This document shows positions 29,811 through 38,190 of a stretch of 64,000 nt of DNA, piece after piece (the stretch's first letter is position 1; each line of letters starts with the position of its first letter). A model generated the notes under the pieces. The model was not told where the DNA came from. It did no database searches and saw only the letters and a program-made list of their open reading frames with translations. This stretch comes from Acidovorax sp. FHTAMBA (lineage in GTDB: Bacteria > Pseudomonadota > Gammaproteobacteria > Burkholderiales > Burkholderiaceae_C): positions 2,301,501 through 2,365,500 of the forward strand of contig NZ_CP152407.1 in the NCBI RefSeq assembly GCF_038958875.1, given 5' to 3'. The position numbers and the translations under genes are program-made.

Positions 29811-31067
29811 ATGCTTACTGACACAGCACTGCGCAATCTGAAGCCTAAGTCGTTGACTTATAAGGCTTCTGACCGGGATGGGATGTACGTGACGGTATCG
29901 ACCGCCGGTACCGTCACCTTCCGCTACGATTACCGTCTCAATGGCCGGCGCGAAACGTTGACCATCGGCCGCTACGGGCCAGCTGGCATCTCGCTGGCCT
30001 TGGCCCGCGAAAAGCTACTCGACGCCAAGAAGGCCGTCGCTGAGGGCAAGTCCCCGGCGCACGAGAAGCAGCGCGAGAAGCGCCGACTGACCGCCGCCAA
30101 GAACTTCGGCGACATGACTGCCCGATGGCTTGCCGACGCCAAAATGGCCGACAGCACACGAGCGATGCGCAAGAGCATCGTCGACCGGGACATCCTGCCG
30201 GCGTTCAAGAATCGGCTCCTCAACGAAATCAGCGCCGACGACCTGCGCGCCTTGTGCGGCAAGGTGAAGGCGCGTGGCGCGCCCGCCACCGCAGTGCATG
30301 TCCGCGACATCGTGAAGCAGGTTTATGCCTTCGCCATCCTGCACGGCGAGAAGGTAGACAACCCTGCCGATGGCGTGGGCGCGGCTTCGATCGCGACCTT
30401 CGCGCCCAAGGATCGGGCGCTGTCACCAATGGAGATCCGCCTGATGAACCGGCAGATGGAATCGGTGGCCACGTATCCGACCATCCGCTTGGCGTTGCGC
30501 ATGATTTTGCTGACGCTGGTACGAAAGAGTGAACTGATCGAGGCGACATGGGCCGAGATTGATTTCGAGAGTGCGACCTGGACGATTCCGAAGGCGCGGA
30601 TGAAAGGTCGCAATCCGCACGTCGTTTATCTGTCGCGCCAAGCCGTGGACATCTTCGTTGCGCTCCACACCTGCGCGGCAGGATCGAAGTTCGTCCTGCC
30701 GTCGCGCTACGACGCCGACCGCTGCATGTCCAAGGCGACCCTCAACCGCGTGACCCAGATCGTCTCCGAGCGCGCCAAGGCCGCCGGTCTGCCGCTGGAG
30801 CCTTTCACGGTGCACGACCTGCGCCGTACCGGCTCGACGCTGCTCAACGAGGTCGGGTTCAACGGCGACTGGATCGAGAAGTGCCTTGCCCATGAAGACG
30901 GCCGTTCCTCGCGCTCGGTCTACAACAAGGCCGAGTACGCCGAGCCGAGGCGCCACATGCTGCAGGAGTGGGCCAACATGGTCGACGCCTGGGTGGAGGG
31001 AGGGAGCTACGCGCCCACGCTGCTGCCGAGCAACACGGTGGTGCCGGTCCTGAGTGCCGCGGCCTGA
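29811..31067 (+). CDS. int: P4-type tyrosine integrase
   Basis: A 418-residue site-specific recombinase. The N-terminal arm-binding domain (LTDTALRNLKPKSLTYKASD) is followed by a core-binding domain and a catalytic domain: Arg in LTLVRKSELIEATW (about 238), HDLRRTGSTLL (about 338) and the tyrosine region SRSVYNKAEYAEPRR (about 371). All catalytic residues appear present, so it should be active. AGGAGG at 29796-29801 fixes the start. The position next to guaA indicates a guaA-specific integrase. Confidence 0.93.
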   Translation: MLTDTALRNLKPKSLTYKASDRDGMYVTVSTAGTVTFRYDYRLNGRRETLTIGRYGPAGISLALAREKLLDAKKAVAEGKSPAHEKQREKRRLTAAKNFGDMTARWLADAKMADSTRAMRKSIVDRDILPAFKNRLLNEISADDLRALCGKVKARGAPATAVHVRDIVKQVYAFAILHGEKVDNPADGVGAASIATFAPKDRALSPMEIRLMNRQMESVATYPTIRLALRMILLTLVRKSELIEATWAEIDFESATWTIPKARMKGRNPHVVYLSRQAVDIFVALHTCAAGSKFVLPSRYDADRCMSKATLNRVTQIVSERAKAAGLPLEPFTVHDLRRTGSTLLNEVGFNGDWIEKCLAHEDGRSSRSVYNKAEYAEPRRHMLQEWANMVDAWVEGGSYAPTLLPSNTVVPVLSAAA

Positions 31068-31076
31068 GTCATTTCG

Positions 31077-31104
31077 CGATAGGTTGTCAGTTGACAACCT
31101 ATCG
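31077..31104. promoter_or_regulatory. 28-bp palindrome overlapping a promoter, candidate operator
   Basis: The 13-bp arms CGATAGGTTGTCA and TGACAACCTATCG are perfect, with GT in the centre. TTGACA (31091-31096) inside the right arm is followed after 17 bp by CATACT (31114-31119). A regulator bound to the palindrome would cover the -35 of the two-gene unit at 31131. No T run follows, so it is not a terminator of int. Confidence 0.6.
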
Positions 31105-31130
31105 ATTCATCCCCATACTGGAGACCATGA

Positions 31131-31406
31131 ATGACTCGTCCCTCTCACCCGAAGAAGGAAGTCGAAGCGGCGCTCAAGCACGCGGAAGCGCAGGGCTGGC
31201 GCGTCACGGTTGGCGGCAGTCATGCCTGGGGCAGGATCTATTGCCCTTACAACGACGATGAGTGCCGCTGCGGCGAGTTCTGCATCACCAGTGTATGGAG
31301 CACGCCGAAGAACCCTGGCAACCATGCCCGAGCACTGCAGCGGGTGGTGGATAACTGCACGACCCATCAGCGACGAAGCGAAGCCGGCTCTTCATCCGAG
31401 GATTGA
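31131..31406 (+). CDS. small protein, 91 aa, first of a two-gene unit; HicA-like outline
   Basis: A 91-residue basic protein that opens with HPKKEVEAALKHAEAQGWRV followed by TVGGSHAWGRIYCP. The helix then strand with a GGSHAWG turn resembles the small double-stranded-RNA-binding fold of HicA toxins, but it lacks a clear match and carries four cysteines in a compact CPYNDDECRCGEFC segment. It lies 3 bp from the following HTH gene and behind a palindromic operator, the layout of autoregulated toxin-antitoxin pairs. Function is inferred from layout only. Confidence 0.55.
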   Translation: MTRPSHPKKEVEAALKHAEAQGWRVTVGGSHAWGRIYCPYNDDECRCGEFCITSVWSTPKNPGNHARALQRVVDNCTTHQRRSEAGSSSED

Positions 31407-31409
31407 CCC

Positions 31410-31934
31410 ATGGAATACACCTTCACCTTGAAGTACCAGCTTGCCGAGCACGACAATGATCCGGATGTGCTGGTCGAGCGTCTGGGCGAGGCCAACTGCG
31501 ATGATGCCTTGGTGGGTATAGGACAGCCGGGTCGTTTGGCGCTGGAGTTCACTCGCGAAGCCGAGAACGCGCATGCGGCAGTACGCAGTGCGCTGGCCGA
31601 CGTGAAGCGGGCCGTTCCTTCTGCGAAGTTGGTGGAGGCGGTACCGGATTTCGTCGGTCTGACCGATGTGGCCGAAATGGTGGGCGTGTCACGTCAGGCG
31701 ATGCGCAAACTGATGCTCTCCCATGCCGCTACTTTTCCCGCACCAGTGCATGAGGGCAGCGCCTCGATCTGGCACCTTGCCGAAGTGCTGGGTTGGTTGG
31801 AAGAGAAGGGCGGTTATGCCCTTGAGCGGAAGATGCTGGAAACCGCACGTGCGGCTCTGGAGGTCAATCTGGCCAGGGAAGTCGGCCGTTTGCCTGTTGC
31901 CGCTGCGCGCGAGCTGCGGGTGTTGGTTGCGTGA
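31410..31934 (+). CDS. HTH DNA-binding protein, 174 aa, second of a two-gene unit
   Basis: A 174-residue protein. The N-terminal domain (EYTFTLKYQLAEHDNDPDVL) has a HicB- or sigma-like beta-alpha pattern. A MerR/excisionase-like helix-turn-helix sits at about residues 88-105 (GLTDVAEMVGVSRQAMRKLM), followed by a conserved WHLAEVLGWL segment. The preceding small gene ends 3 bp upstream. It is probably the regulator that binds the 28-bp palindrome upstream. It converges on the AlpA gene with 9 bp between the stops. Confidence 0.6.
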   Translation: MEYTFTLKYQLAEHDNDPDVLVERLGEANCDDALVGIGQPGRLALEFTREAENAHAAVRSALADVKRAVPSAKLVEAVPDFVGLTDVAEMVGVSRQAMRKLMLSHAATFPAPVHEGSASIWHLAEVLGWLEEKGGYALERKMLETARAALEVNLAREVGRLPVAAARELRVLVA

Positions 31935-31943
31935 CCGCGTCGC

Positions 31944-32327
31944 CTACCGAGCCGACGCATTGCGCACCGGCCGGCTTTTGCGCTGCCTAACATCCGGCCC
32001 TGTCGACTTGGCGGCGTCGCCGGAACGAGAGGCTTGTTTGCGCTCGTCAACCCAGGCTTCGACCTCCTCCAGATCCCACACGACGCAGCGCACGGTCAGA
32101 GCGAATCGACGCGGGAACTCGCCGCGTTGCTCCATCGCGTAGATCGTTGTCTCTGCCAGAGGAACGATCTGGTGGAGTTCCTGGCGGCGGATGGTTCGAC
32201 GGAAAGGCAAAGGAAACCTTGCAGGGAACTGGGGCAGGTTGTCATAGCCATCCGTGCCGGGATGCGGTGCGTGCGCCTGCGACGGCGACTTCCCGTGTTC
32301 AGTGACGTGGTCCATGCGAGCGTGCAT
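31944..32327 (-). CDS. AlpA-family regulator
   Basis: A 127-residue protein with the AlpA/excisionase-type winged helix: RRQELHQIVPLAETTIYAME, then RGEFPRRFALTVRCVVWD and EVEAWVDERK. Such proteins regulate integrase or transfer genes in islands and phages. The N-terminal 40 residues and C-terminal 25 residues are low-complexity. GGGAG seven bases before the ATG supports the start. It lies at the distal end of the trb operon, 107 bp after the DUF2274 gene in the same direction, so it may be partly co-transcribed with it. Confidence 0.8.
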   Translation of the reverse strand: MHARMDHVTEHGKSPSQAHAPHPGTDGYDNLPQFPARFPLPFRRTIRRQELHQIVPLAETTIYAMEQRGEFPRRFALTVRCVVWDLEEVEAWVDERKQASRSGDAAKSTGPDVRQRKSRPVRNASAR

Positions 32328-32434
32328 CGATGACTCCCAGTAGCTGTCTGTTCATGTGGAGTCATGGTGACTATTGGCAGCAATTGGCACAACTCGCTGG
32401 GGCGAAGTGGGGAGGGCATCAGCCAATTCGCACA

Positions 32435-32695
32435 TTACGGTGGCGTGGTATCTCGTGCTGCCCGCTTGCGCGACATATGCGATTGAGATCGAAATGCTCG
32501 ATCGCGCGCTATGAACGCTTCCAGCATGTGAGGGATCAGCGTGGCCGCATCGACGGCTTCGCCGTAGGTCTGCGCGTGCAGCGTGGCGTATCGATCAAGA
32601 TCGGCCCTGAGGCCGGCCGGGCATGCGAAGCTCAGTTTGATGCTCTCGGTTTTTGGCAGCGGCCCCAGCCGCAGCCTCTTGGTTGGGGTGCTCAT
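32435..32695 (-). CDS. DUF2274 domain-containing protein
   Basis: An 86-residue protein with the DUF2274 pattern (RLRLGPLPKTESIKLSFACP, ADLDRYATLHAQTYGE, LIPHMLEAFIARDRAF), which resembles a ribbon-helix-helix DNA-binding unit. It overlaps trbI by 4 bp and is the last gene of the trb operon. That position is conserved in trb-type integrative elements. Its role is unknown. Confidence 0.8.
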   Translation of the reverse strand: MSTPTKRLRLGPLPKTESIKLSFACPAGLRADLDRYATLHAQTYGEAVDAATLIPHMLEAFIARDRAFRSQSHMSRKRAARDTTPP

Positions 32696-33966
32696 CGTGA
32701 TGCGCCTCGATTGAAGAACAGCGGCTGGTAAGGCCGCAGCATGAGGTCGCGGTTAACGATAATCCGCACCGGCAACCCAGGCCGTGCCGTCAGCGTCGGT
32801 TGGATGTTCATGTTGCGCCGGGTCATCTCCTGTCCCACCTGGTTCACGCTGTCCTGAAGGCCATCACGCCCGGCGATGATGATGCGGTTGCCGTCCTGCC
32901 GGCTCTCCGGCGCGGCCAGTTCGGCACCCACGCCCAGCAGCGTGGTCAACGCCGCACCAGCCAGGACGCGGCCCCAGTGCCGGTCGATCTCATCTTCCAC
33001 CCCGGCATAGCCCGCCGGGTCTGTGCCCAACAAGTTGTCCAGCGTCAGCGAGGACGTGTCCGGCAGGATGATCCGGTTCCACACCATCTGTACCCGGCTC
33101 TGGCCGTAGCTCACCTGGCTGTTATACCGGCCCAGGATGCGCGAGCCTTGGGGAATCAACAGGAACTTGCCGGTGGCCGTGTCATAGACCGGCTCCGTCA
33201 CCGTGGCGATCACGTCGCCCGGCAAGTCCGACTTGATTCCCGTCACCAGCGCCGCCGCAATCACCGTCCCCGCCATGACTTGGTAAGGCGAGGCTGGAAT
33301 CTGGAGATTCCCGGAATTGCGCGTTTCCGTAGAACCGGCTTTCCGGAACGCCTCCTTCTGGTCTTGCCGGTTCTGCGCGGCGGTCGGATCGGCAGGCTGG
33401 GCCACTATCGAGGCCGGGCCAGCCGCCAGCGGGTCGAAGGCCGCCAAAGCGTTCGCCATGCCGGGGGCACCGGGCGCCGTCTGCGCTGCTGTGCCAGCGG
33501 CTTGCCCCTGGTTGCCCGAGCGAAAGAACACCGACGAAGCCGCCGCGGCTTCGGCCTCCTTGCGCAGGGTATCGGCGGGGTTATGGCCGGGCGGCGCGTA
33601 GCTGGGCGTCACCGGCTGTCGCGAGGCGACGATGGCTGGCCCCAGATCGCCAGGCAGTGGTGGCCCCAGCTCCGGCACCTTCGCCGGCAGCTTGGAGTAG
33701 TCCGACGGCAGTCCATCCAGCCCTTCCGACTTCCAGACCCGATCCACGTTGTAAAGCTCGCTCTGATCGCCCGCACCGCGCCGCTGCGGTTGCAGCGACC
33801 AGATCGTGGCCCCGAGCACGGCGACCGACAGGCCGCCGATGAGGATGGCCAGCGTGCGCCGGTTCAGGCGCGTGACCGGGCGCGGCTGGGTGCGCAGCGC
33901 CACCGCCTCGGGCGCGACCTTGCCCGCCTGCGACGCGGCACGGTCGGGAGTGTCGTCCTGGCTCAT
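32692..33966 (-). CDS. trbI: T4SS protein TrbI (VirB10 family)
   Basis: A 424-residue inner-membrane to periplasm protein. One TM helix at about residues 38-58 (LAILIGGLSVAVLGATIWSL) is followed by a Pro/Ala-rich periplasmic spacer and the VirB10 C-terminal beta domain (VMAGTVIAAALVTGIKSDLP, GDVIATVTEPVYDTATGKFL, IPQGSRILGRYNSQ). It bridges the energy-coupled inner complex to the outer-membrane core. Length fits the family. It overlaps DUF2274 by 4 bp. Confidence 0.93.
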   Translation of the reverse strand: MSQDDTPDRAASQAGKVAPEAVALRTQPRPVTRLNRRTLAILIGGLSVAVLGATIWSLQPQRRGAGDQSELYNVDRVWKSEGLDGLPSDYSKLPAKVPELGPPLPGDLGPAIVASRQPVTPSYAPPGHNPADTLRKEAEAAAASSVFFRSGNQGQAAGTAAQTAPGAPGMANALAAFDPLAAGPASIVAQPADPTAAQNRQDQKEAFRKAGSTETRNSGNLQIPASPYQVMAGTVIAAALVTGIKSDLPGDVIATVTEPVYDTATGKFLLIPQGSRILGRYNSQVSYGQSRVQMVWNRIILPDTSSLTLDNLLGTDPAGYAGVEDEIDRHWGRVLAGAALTTLLGVGAELAAPESRQDGNRIIIAGRDGLQDSVNQVGQEMTRRNMNIQPTLTARPGLPVRIIVNRDLMLRPYQPLFFNRGASR

Positions 33967-33968
33967 GG

Positions 33969-34982
33969 TCAGTTCCTCCGTGCTGCGCCTACAGCGCCGT
34001 CATTGCGCTCGATCCGCACCGCGTCGCCCTTGTCGCCACCGAGGCGCAGTTCGGCTGCGCCGAACAGCCGGTCCACGATGTAGTACGGCGAGCGGAAGCG
34101 GTAGTTCACCAGTTGTCCGTCGCCTTGCGCGCCGATGACGAACAGCGGCGGCAGCTCGCCTTGCGCGATGCCCGGCGGAAACTGGATATAGACCTTCTCG
34201 CCATCATCGAAGGCGCGCAGCGGCTTCCACGGCGGTGTGCTGCCGCTGATCGCGTAGCGGAAGCGCAGGTTCTCCAGCGACAGTCCCGTATCGACCGGCG
34301 CGGCGGCGCTGGCCGCCTGCGCCTGACGCTGCAAGGCCAGCATCCGGTCGCGCGGGTACTCCCAGGACACCGACGCCATCCACGTCTTTTCCGTCGAGGT
34401 CAGCTCCAGCAGGTACGTCCGGCGGCTGGTTGTGATGACCAGATTCGTCTTGAGGCCCGAGCGAATCGGCTTGACCAGTACGTTCACGCGCAGGTCGGCG
34501 CCGTTGCCGCTAGAGGTGTCGCCCACGATCCAGCGCACGGTATCGCCAGCGGCCACCGTCACCAGTTCCTCGCCCGGCTGGAGTGCAATCACGGTCACGC
34601 GGCCCACGGCCGCATAGACCTGATACAGCGCGCCATCCGTGAAGGGCCACACCTGAATCGCGTTGACATAGCCCTCGCGCGTGGGTGCGACACGCGCCTC
34701 GGCGTTGGCGCGAGAGACGCGCACTTTCTCGTCGGCCGGTTCCGGCGTGGGTTTGGTGTCCTCTCCCTCGGGCACTGGCTTCAACTGCGCCGGCATCGGC
34801 AGGACCTCGGGCACGGCCACAACTTCCACAGGCGCGGGCGGCTCCGGCAGCGGCTGCGCCTGCACCGGCTCGTCGAGCGAGATCACCGGCGGCGACTTGC
34901 CCTGCGTGGCGCAGCCCGCAAACAAGATGCTTGATGCAAGCACGATCACCGGCAAAGCGGATCTACGGAAAAGTGCATTCAT
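33969..34982 (-). CDS. trbG: T4SS protein TrbG (VirB9 family)
   Basis: A 337-residue protein with a lipoprotein-type signal peptide (LASSILFAGC at the cleavage site), a Pro/Glu-rich linker and a VirB9 beta-sandwich domain (VWPFTDGALYQVYAAVGRVT, then TWEYPRD-like SWEYPRDRMLA). It is part of the outer-membrane core with TrbI. The start overlaps the trbF stop by 4 bp. Confidence 0.93.
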   Translation of the reverse strand: MNALFRRSALPVIVLASSILFAGCATQGKSPPVISLDEPVQAQPLPEPPAPVEVVAVPEVLPMPAQLKPVPEGEDTKPTPEPADEKVRVSRANAEARVAPTREGYVNAIQVWPFTDGALYQVYAAVGRVTVIALQPGEELVTVAAGDTVRWIVGDTSSGNGADLRVNVLVKPIRSGLKTNLVITTSRRTYLLELTSTEKTWMASVSWEYPRDRMLALQRQAQAASAAAPVDTGLSLENLRFRYAISGSTPPWKPLRAFDDGEKVYIQFPPGIAQGELPPLFVIGAQGDGQLVNYRFRSPYYIVDRLFGAAELRLGGDKGDAVRIERNDGAVGAARRN

Positions 34983-35683
34983 GGCTTGGCTCCTTCAGAA
35001 GAATCCAGTTCGCGGCTCCAAGACAGGCCGTTGACGTAGATGCCCAGGGGGTTCTTTCGCAGGCGTTCTTCGCTGCGCGGGGGCTGGTGGACGATGGACA
35101 CCACGGCCGTCCACCGCTCCAGCCCGGCGGCCGTGCCGTTGACGTAGCGGCGTTCCGTCCAGCGCACGTTGAAAGACGAGTCACTGGCGCGCACGACGCT
35201 GGCGATCTGCACCGTCACCGACTCCTTGCCAATGCGCGAGAATGGGTCGTTCACCCGCGCGTAGTCGTTGAGCATGGCTGCGCCCTTGTCGGTGGTGTAG
35301 TCGTAGGCATCGAGCCAGTTCTGCCGCACCACGATGGGGTCGATAGACAGCGAGCGCACCAGCGAGACGAAGCGCGCAATGTGGTGCGCCGTCTGCGCAT
35401 CGGTCGGCCGGTATGGCGTGCTCGCTTCGCCAACCGCGCGCACCTGGCCCGCGTTGTCCACTTCCACCACATAAGGCGTGACGATGGACTGCGCCGAGCG
35501 CCATACCAGGCCGCCAGCCATCAGCAGCGCGAGCGTCAGGCAGCCGAAGGCCATCAAGCGCCAGTTCTTGGCTTGCACACGGGGCGAGCCAATGCGCTCG
35601 TCCCACACCTGGCCCGCAGCTTGGTACGGAGTGGCAGGCTGCGGCGTGTCGGCATAGCGCACCTGCGGTCGTTTGAATCGCAT
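34979..35683 (-). CDS. trbF: T4SS protein TrbF (VirB8 family)
   Basis: A 234-residue inner-membrane protein with a single TM (LMAFGCLTLALLMAGGLVW, about 45-63) and a VirB8 periplasmic NTF2-like domain (IARFVSLVRSLSIDPIVVRQ, then ERRYVNGTAAGLERWTAVVS). It nucleates the inner-membrane complex. The gene lies 24 bp after trbL. Confidence 0.93.
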   Translation of the reverse strand: MRFKRPQVRYADTPQPATPYQAAGQVWDERIGSPRVQAKNWRLMAFGCLTLALLMAGGLVWRSAQSIVTPYVVEVDNAGQVRAVGEASTPYRPTDAQTAHHIARFVSLVRSLSIDPIVVRQNWLDAYDYTTDKGAAMLNDYARVNDPFSRIGKESVTVQIASVVRASDSSFNVRWTERRYVNGTAAGLERWTAVVSIVHQPPRSEERLRKNPLGIYVNGLSWSRELDSSEGAKP

Positions 35684-35707
35684 GGTCAGTTCTCCTTATG
35701 AATCGCT

Positions 35708-37087
35708 TCAATCGTCGGAGCCGCGCAGGCTCGGCCCCTGGCCGGAGCCGCCGCCATCGCCACCGCGAAGCGCGTGGGCGGTGGTGGTCGCGGCATGGGT
35801 GAGTTGCTGGCGGCGATGCAGTCGCTTGGCCCAAGCGGGCTGTTCTTGCTTCGTCGCGTTGGCTGCGCCGGATGAGGCGCCGCCTGCGGCGGTCTGCCCG
35901 GATGCCGCGCCAGCTTCAGCCGCCGGGCCGTTCCATCCGGCACGGAAGGGAGCCGCCACGCGCTGCCCGACAGCAGAGGCACGGGATGCAGTGCCCCGCC
36001 CAACGGCCTGCGCGCCGGTCTTGGCGACGTTGCCAAGGCCAGCGGCAGCGCCTTTGAGGCCGCCGCCGGCCGAGGTGGAACCAGTCTGGAACGCTGACCG
36101 GGTGCTGCTGGCTGTCGAGGCGGCAGCACGCGCGCCGCTACCGGCCAGCTTGGCGGCGACGGGTGCCATGCGCGCCCCGGCCATGACCGCGCCACCCACA
36201 CCAGTCGCAGCGACACCGACAGCCACGGCGGCCCCAGCAGCACCGACTGCGGCGCCGGCCATCGCACCCGCGCCAAGCTGTGGCGCACCGGACACCAGGC
36301 CGGTGGCAATGCCGGGGCCGAAGATGCCCAGCGCCAGCAAGGTGAGCGAGGCCAGCATGATGACCAGCGCGTGGTCGATGGATGGCTCGGCGGGGTGAAC
36401 CTGAAACTCCGCGAACAGGCCTGAGCCGATGCCGACGATCACGGCCAGCACCAGCGCCTTGATCCCCGACGACACCACGTTGCCCAGCACCTTCTCGGCC
36501 AGGAACGCCGTCTTGTTCCAGAGCGCGAACGGCACCAGCACGAAGCCCGCGAGCGTGGTCAGCTTGAACTCGATCAGCGTGATGAAAAGCTGGATCGCCA
36601 GCACGAAGAAGCACAAGACCACCACCAGCCAGGCGAGGAACATCACCACGATGGGATCGAGGTTCACGAACACCTCTGGGAACCCGGCCATGTCGCCGAT
36701 CTGCGCCAGAATCGGCGCCCCGGCGTCGATGCCGACTTTCGCCAGCCGTCCCGGCTGAAGAAAGTTCTCCATCGTCAGCGTCGATCCGGTCGCTGTCAGC
36801 CCCAGCCCGGCAAACGACCGGAACAAGATGCTGGCCAACGCATTGAAGTTGCCGATGATGTAGGCGAAGGCGCCGACGTAGAGCACCTTGCGCAGCAGCT
36901 TGGCGATCACGTCATCGCCCTGGCCGGTGGCGTGGCTCATGGCCCAATACAGCCCGGCGATCGTCATGTCGATGACGATCAGCGTGGCGGTGAGAAACGC
37001 CACTTCACCCTGCAACAGCCCGAAACCCGAGTCGATGTAAGTGGAGAAGGTGTTGAGGAAGCGGTCGATGATGGTCACGTCATTCAT
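35708..37087 (-). CDS. trbL: T4SS polytopic protein TrbL (VirB6 family)
   Basis: A 459-residue protein with five or six TM segments between about residues 20 and 270 (FLTATLIVIDMTIAGLYWAM, VFLAWLVVVLCFFVLAIQLF) and a long Ala/Gly-rich soluble C terminus. It takes part in DNA passage through the inner membrane. It overlaps the upstream lipoprotein gene by 4 bp. Confidence 0.92.
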   Translation of the reverse strand: MNDVTIIDRFLNTFSTYIDSGFGLLQGEVAFLTATLIVIDMTIAGLYWAMSHATGQGDDVIAKLLRKVLYVGAFAYIIGNFNALASILFRSFAGLGLTATGSTLTMENFLQPGRLAKVGIDAGAPILAQIGDMAGFPEVFVNLDPIVVMFLAWLVVVLCFFVLAIQLFITLIEFKLTTLAGFVLVPFALWNKTAFLAEKVLGNVVSSGIKALVLAVIVGIGSGLFAEFQVHPAEPSIDHALVIMLASLTLLALGIFGPGIATGLVSGAPQLGAGAMAGAAVGAAGAAVAVGVAATGVGGAVMAGARMAPVAAKLAGSGARAAASTASSTRSAFQTGSTSAGGGLKGAAAGLGNVAKTGAQAVGRGTASRASAVGQRVAAPFRAGWNGPAAEAGAASGQTAAGGASSGAANATKQEQPAWAKRLHRRQQLTHAATTTAHALRGGDGGGSGQGPSLRGSDD

Positions 37088-37422
37088 GGCGCGTCCTCTT
37101 GGGAAGGCAAGGCCGCCGCCGCGCTGCCTTTGCCATCGTCGGGTGCATCGAAGCTCGGCGGGATCGGCGGCAGCTCGGCCAGCGTCTGGTATTCATCCGG
37201 GCCGGTCTGGCCGGCGAAGAAGCGCCGCCGGAAGGCTTCGGCGGCGGCACGGCAGGCCTCCTCGCCCGTGGCCTGCCGGTCGGCCGCGCATTGCGCGCGC
37301 AATGCCTTGAGCCGCACGGGATCGGCGGCCAGGGCATCGGCAAGGTTGTCGGCCGGCGGCTCGCTGCACGCGGTCAGCAGCGCGGCAAGCACCGAAATCG
37401 ACAGGGCGAGGACGCATCGCAT
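37084..37422 (-). CDS. trbK: TrbK-type entry-exclusion lipoprotein
   Basis: A 112-residue lipoprotein: lipobox LLTAC at about residues 15-19, then a short helical domain (LKALRAQCAADRQATGEEAC, RAAAEAFRRRFF) and an acidic Pro-rich tail. It lies between trbJ and trbL, the place of the alternative TrbK exclusion protein. It should reduce redundant mating between donors. A smaller relative is encoded at 45078. Confidence 0.8.
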   Translation of the reverse strand: MRCVLALSISVLAALLTACSEPPADNLADALAADPVRLKALRAQCAADRQATGEEACRAAAEAFRRRFFAGQTGPDEYQTLAELPPIPPSFDAPDDGKGSAAAALPSQEDAP

Positions 37423-37434
37423 GTCGGCCTCCCG

Positions 37435-38190
37435 TCAGTTGCCGTAGAAGTTCACGGACTGCGGCGTGTACGGCGTGCCTTCGCCCAGGAAGCGCCGGCG
37501 CACCTCGCGGGCACGCTCGGTGGCCGCCGCCTGCCGCGCCAGCTCCAGCGAGGCCGCCCGGTCTTGCGTGATCTGGAGCCGCTGCGACTGGATCGACTGC
37601 TTGGCCTGCAAGGCCAGCAACTGGTTCATGGCCTGCATCGCCTGCAGCGCGCCCTCGGCCGACTGGCTCTTGCCCACGAGGTCGGCCAACACGCTTTCGT
37701 CGTCGCTCAGGTTCTGCGATGCCTGTGCCTGCATCTGCATGGTGGTTTGCAGGCCGTTGAGCGTGTTCTTCCAACGCTCCTGCGCATCGAGGTACATCTG
37801 ATTGCCGCTCACCGTGGCGGCGTACTTCTCGGGATACAGACGTGCGAACTCCCGGTCGATGCTCGTCACGTCGTAGGCCAAGCCTTTGGCCTGCGCGATG
37901 AGGCGCTGGGTGGTCGCCAGGTTGGCACGCAACTGGCCGACCACGCTGGACGGCAGGTTGGCGAGGTTGCGCGCCTGGTTCATCAGCATCTGCGCTTCGT
38001 TCTGAAGCTGCTGGATCTGGTTGTTGATCTGCTCCAGCGTGCGGATCGCGGTCAGCGTGTTCTGCACCAGATTGGTCGGATCGAGCACGATGTCGCCGAC
38101 GCCGAACAAGGCATGGGCGGGTTGTGCGATGCCGAAGGCGAGCACGCAGGCCACGGTCAGCGCGGCAAGTTTGGGGGTATGCGGTTTCAT
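37435..38190 (-). CDS. trbJ: T4SS protein TrbJ (VirB5 family)
   Basis: A 251-residue periplasmic or pilus-associated protein with a signal peptide (KLAALTVACVLAFGIAQPAHA) and a long helical body typical of TrbJ (LEQINNQIQQLQNEAQMLMN). VirB5 relatives sit at the pilus tip and help contact recipients. The start overlaps the trbE stop by 4 bp. Confidence 0.9.
   Translation of the reverse strand: MKPHTPKLAALTVACVLAFGIAQPAHALFGVGDIVLDPTNLVQNTLTAIRTLEQINNQIQQLQNEAQMLMNQARNLANLPSSVVGQLRANLATTQRLIAQAKGLAYDVTSIDREFARLYPEKYAATVSGNQMYLDAQERWKNTLNGLQTTMQMQAQASQNLSDDESVLADLVGKSQSAEGALQAMQAMNQLLALQAKQSIQSQRLQITQDRAASLELARQAAATERAREVRRRFLGEGTPYTPQSVNFYGN

Noticed and set aside
31068..31110. Palindrome after int as a terminator
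   Set aside because: No T run, and the -35 TTGACA lies within the right arm; an operator role fits better.
32330..32731. Plus-strand open frame of 133 codons opposite DUF2274
   Set aside because: DUF2274 on the minus strand overlaps trbI as expected for the operon and has family features; the plus frame has none.
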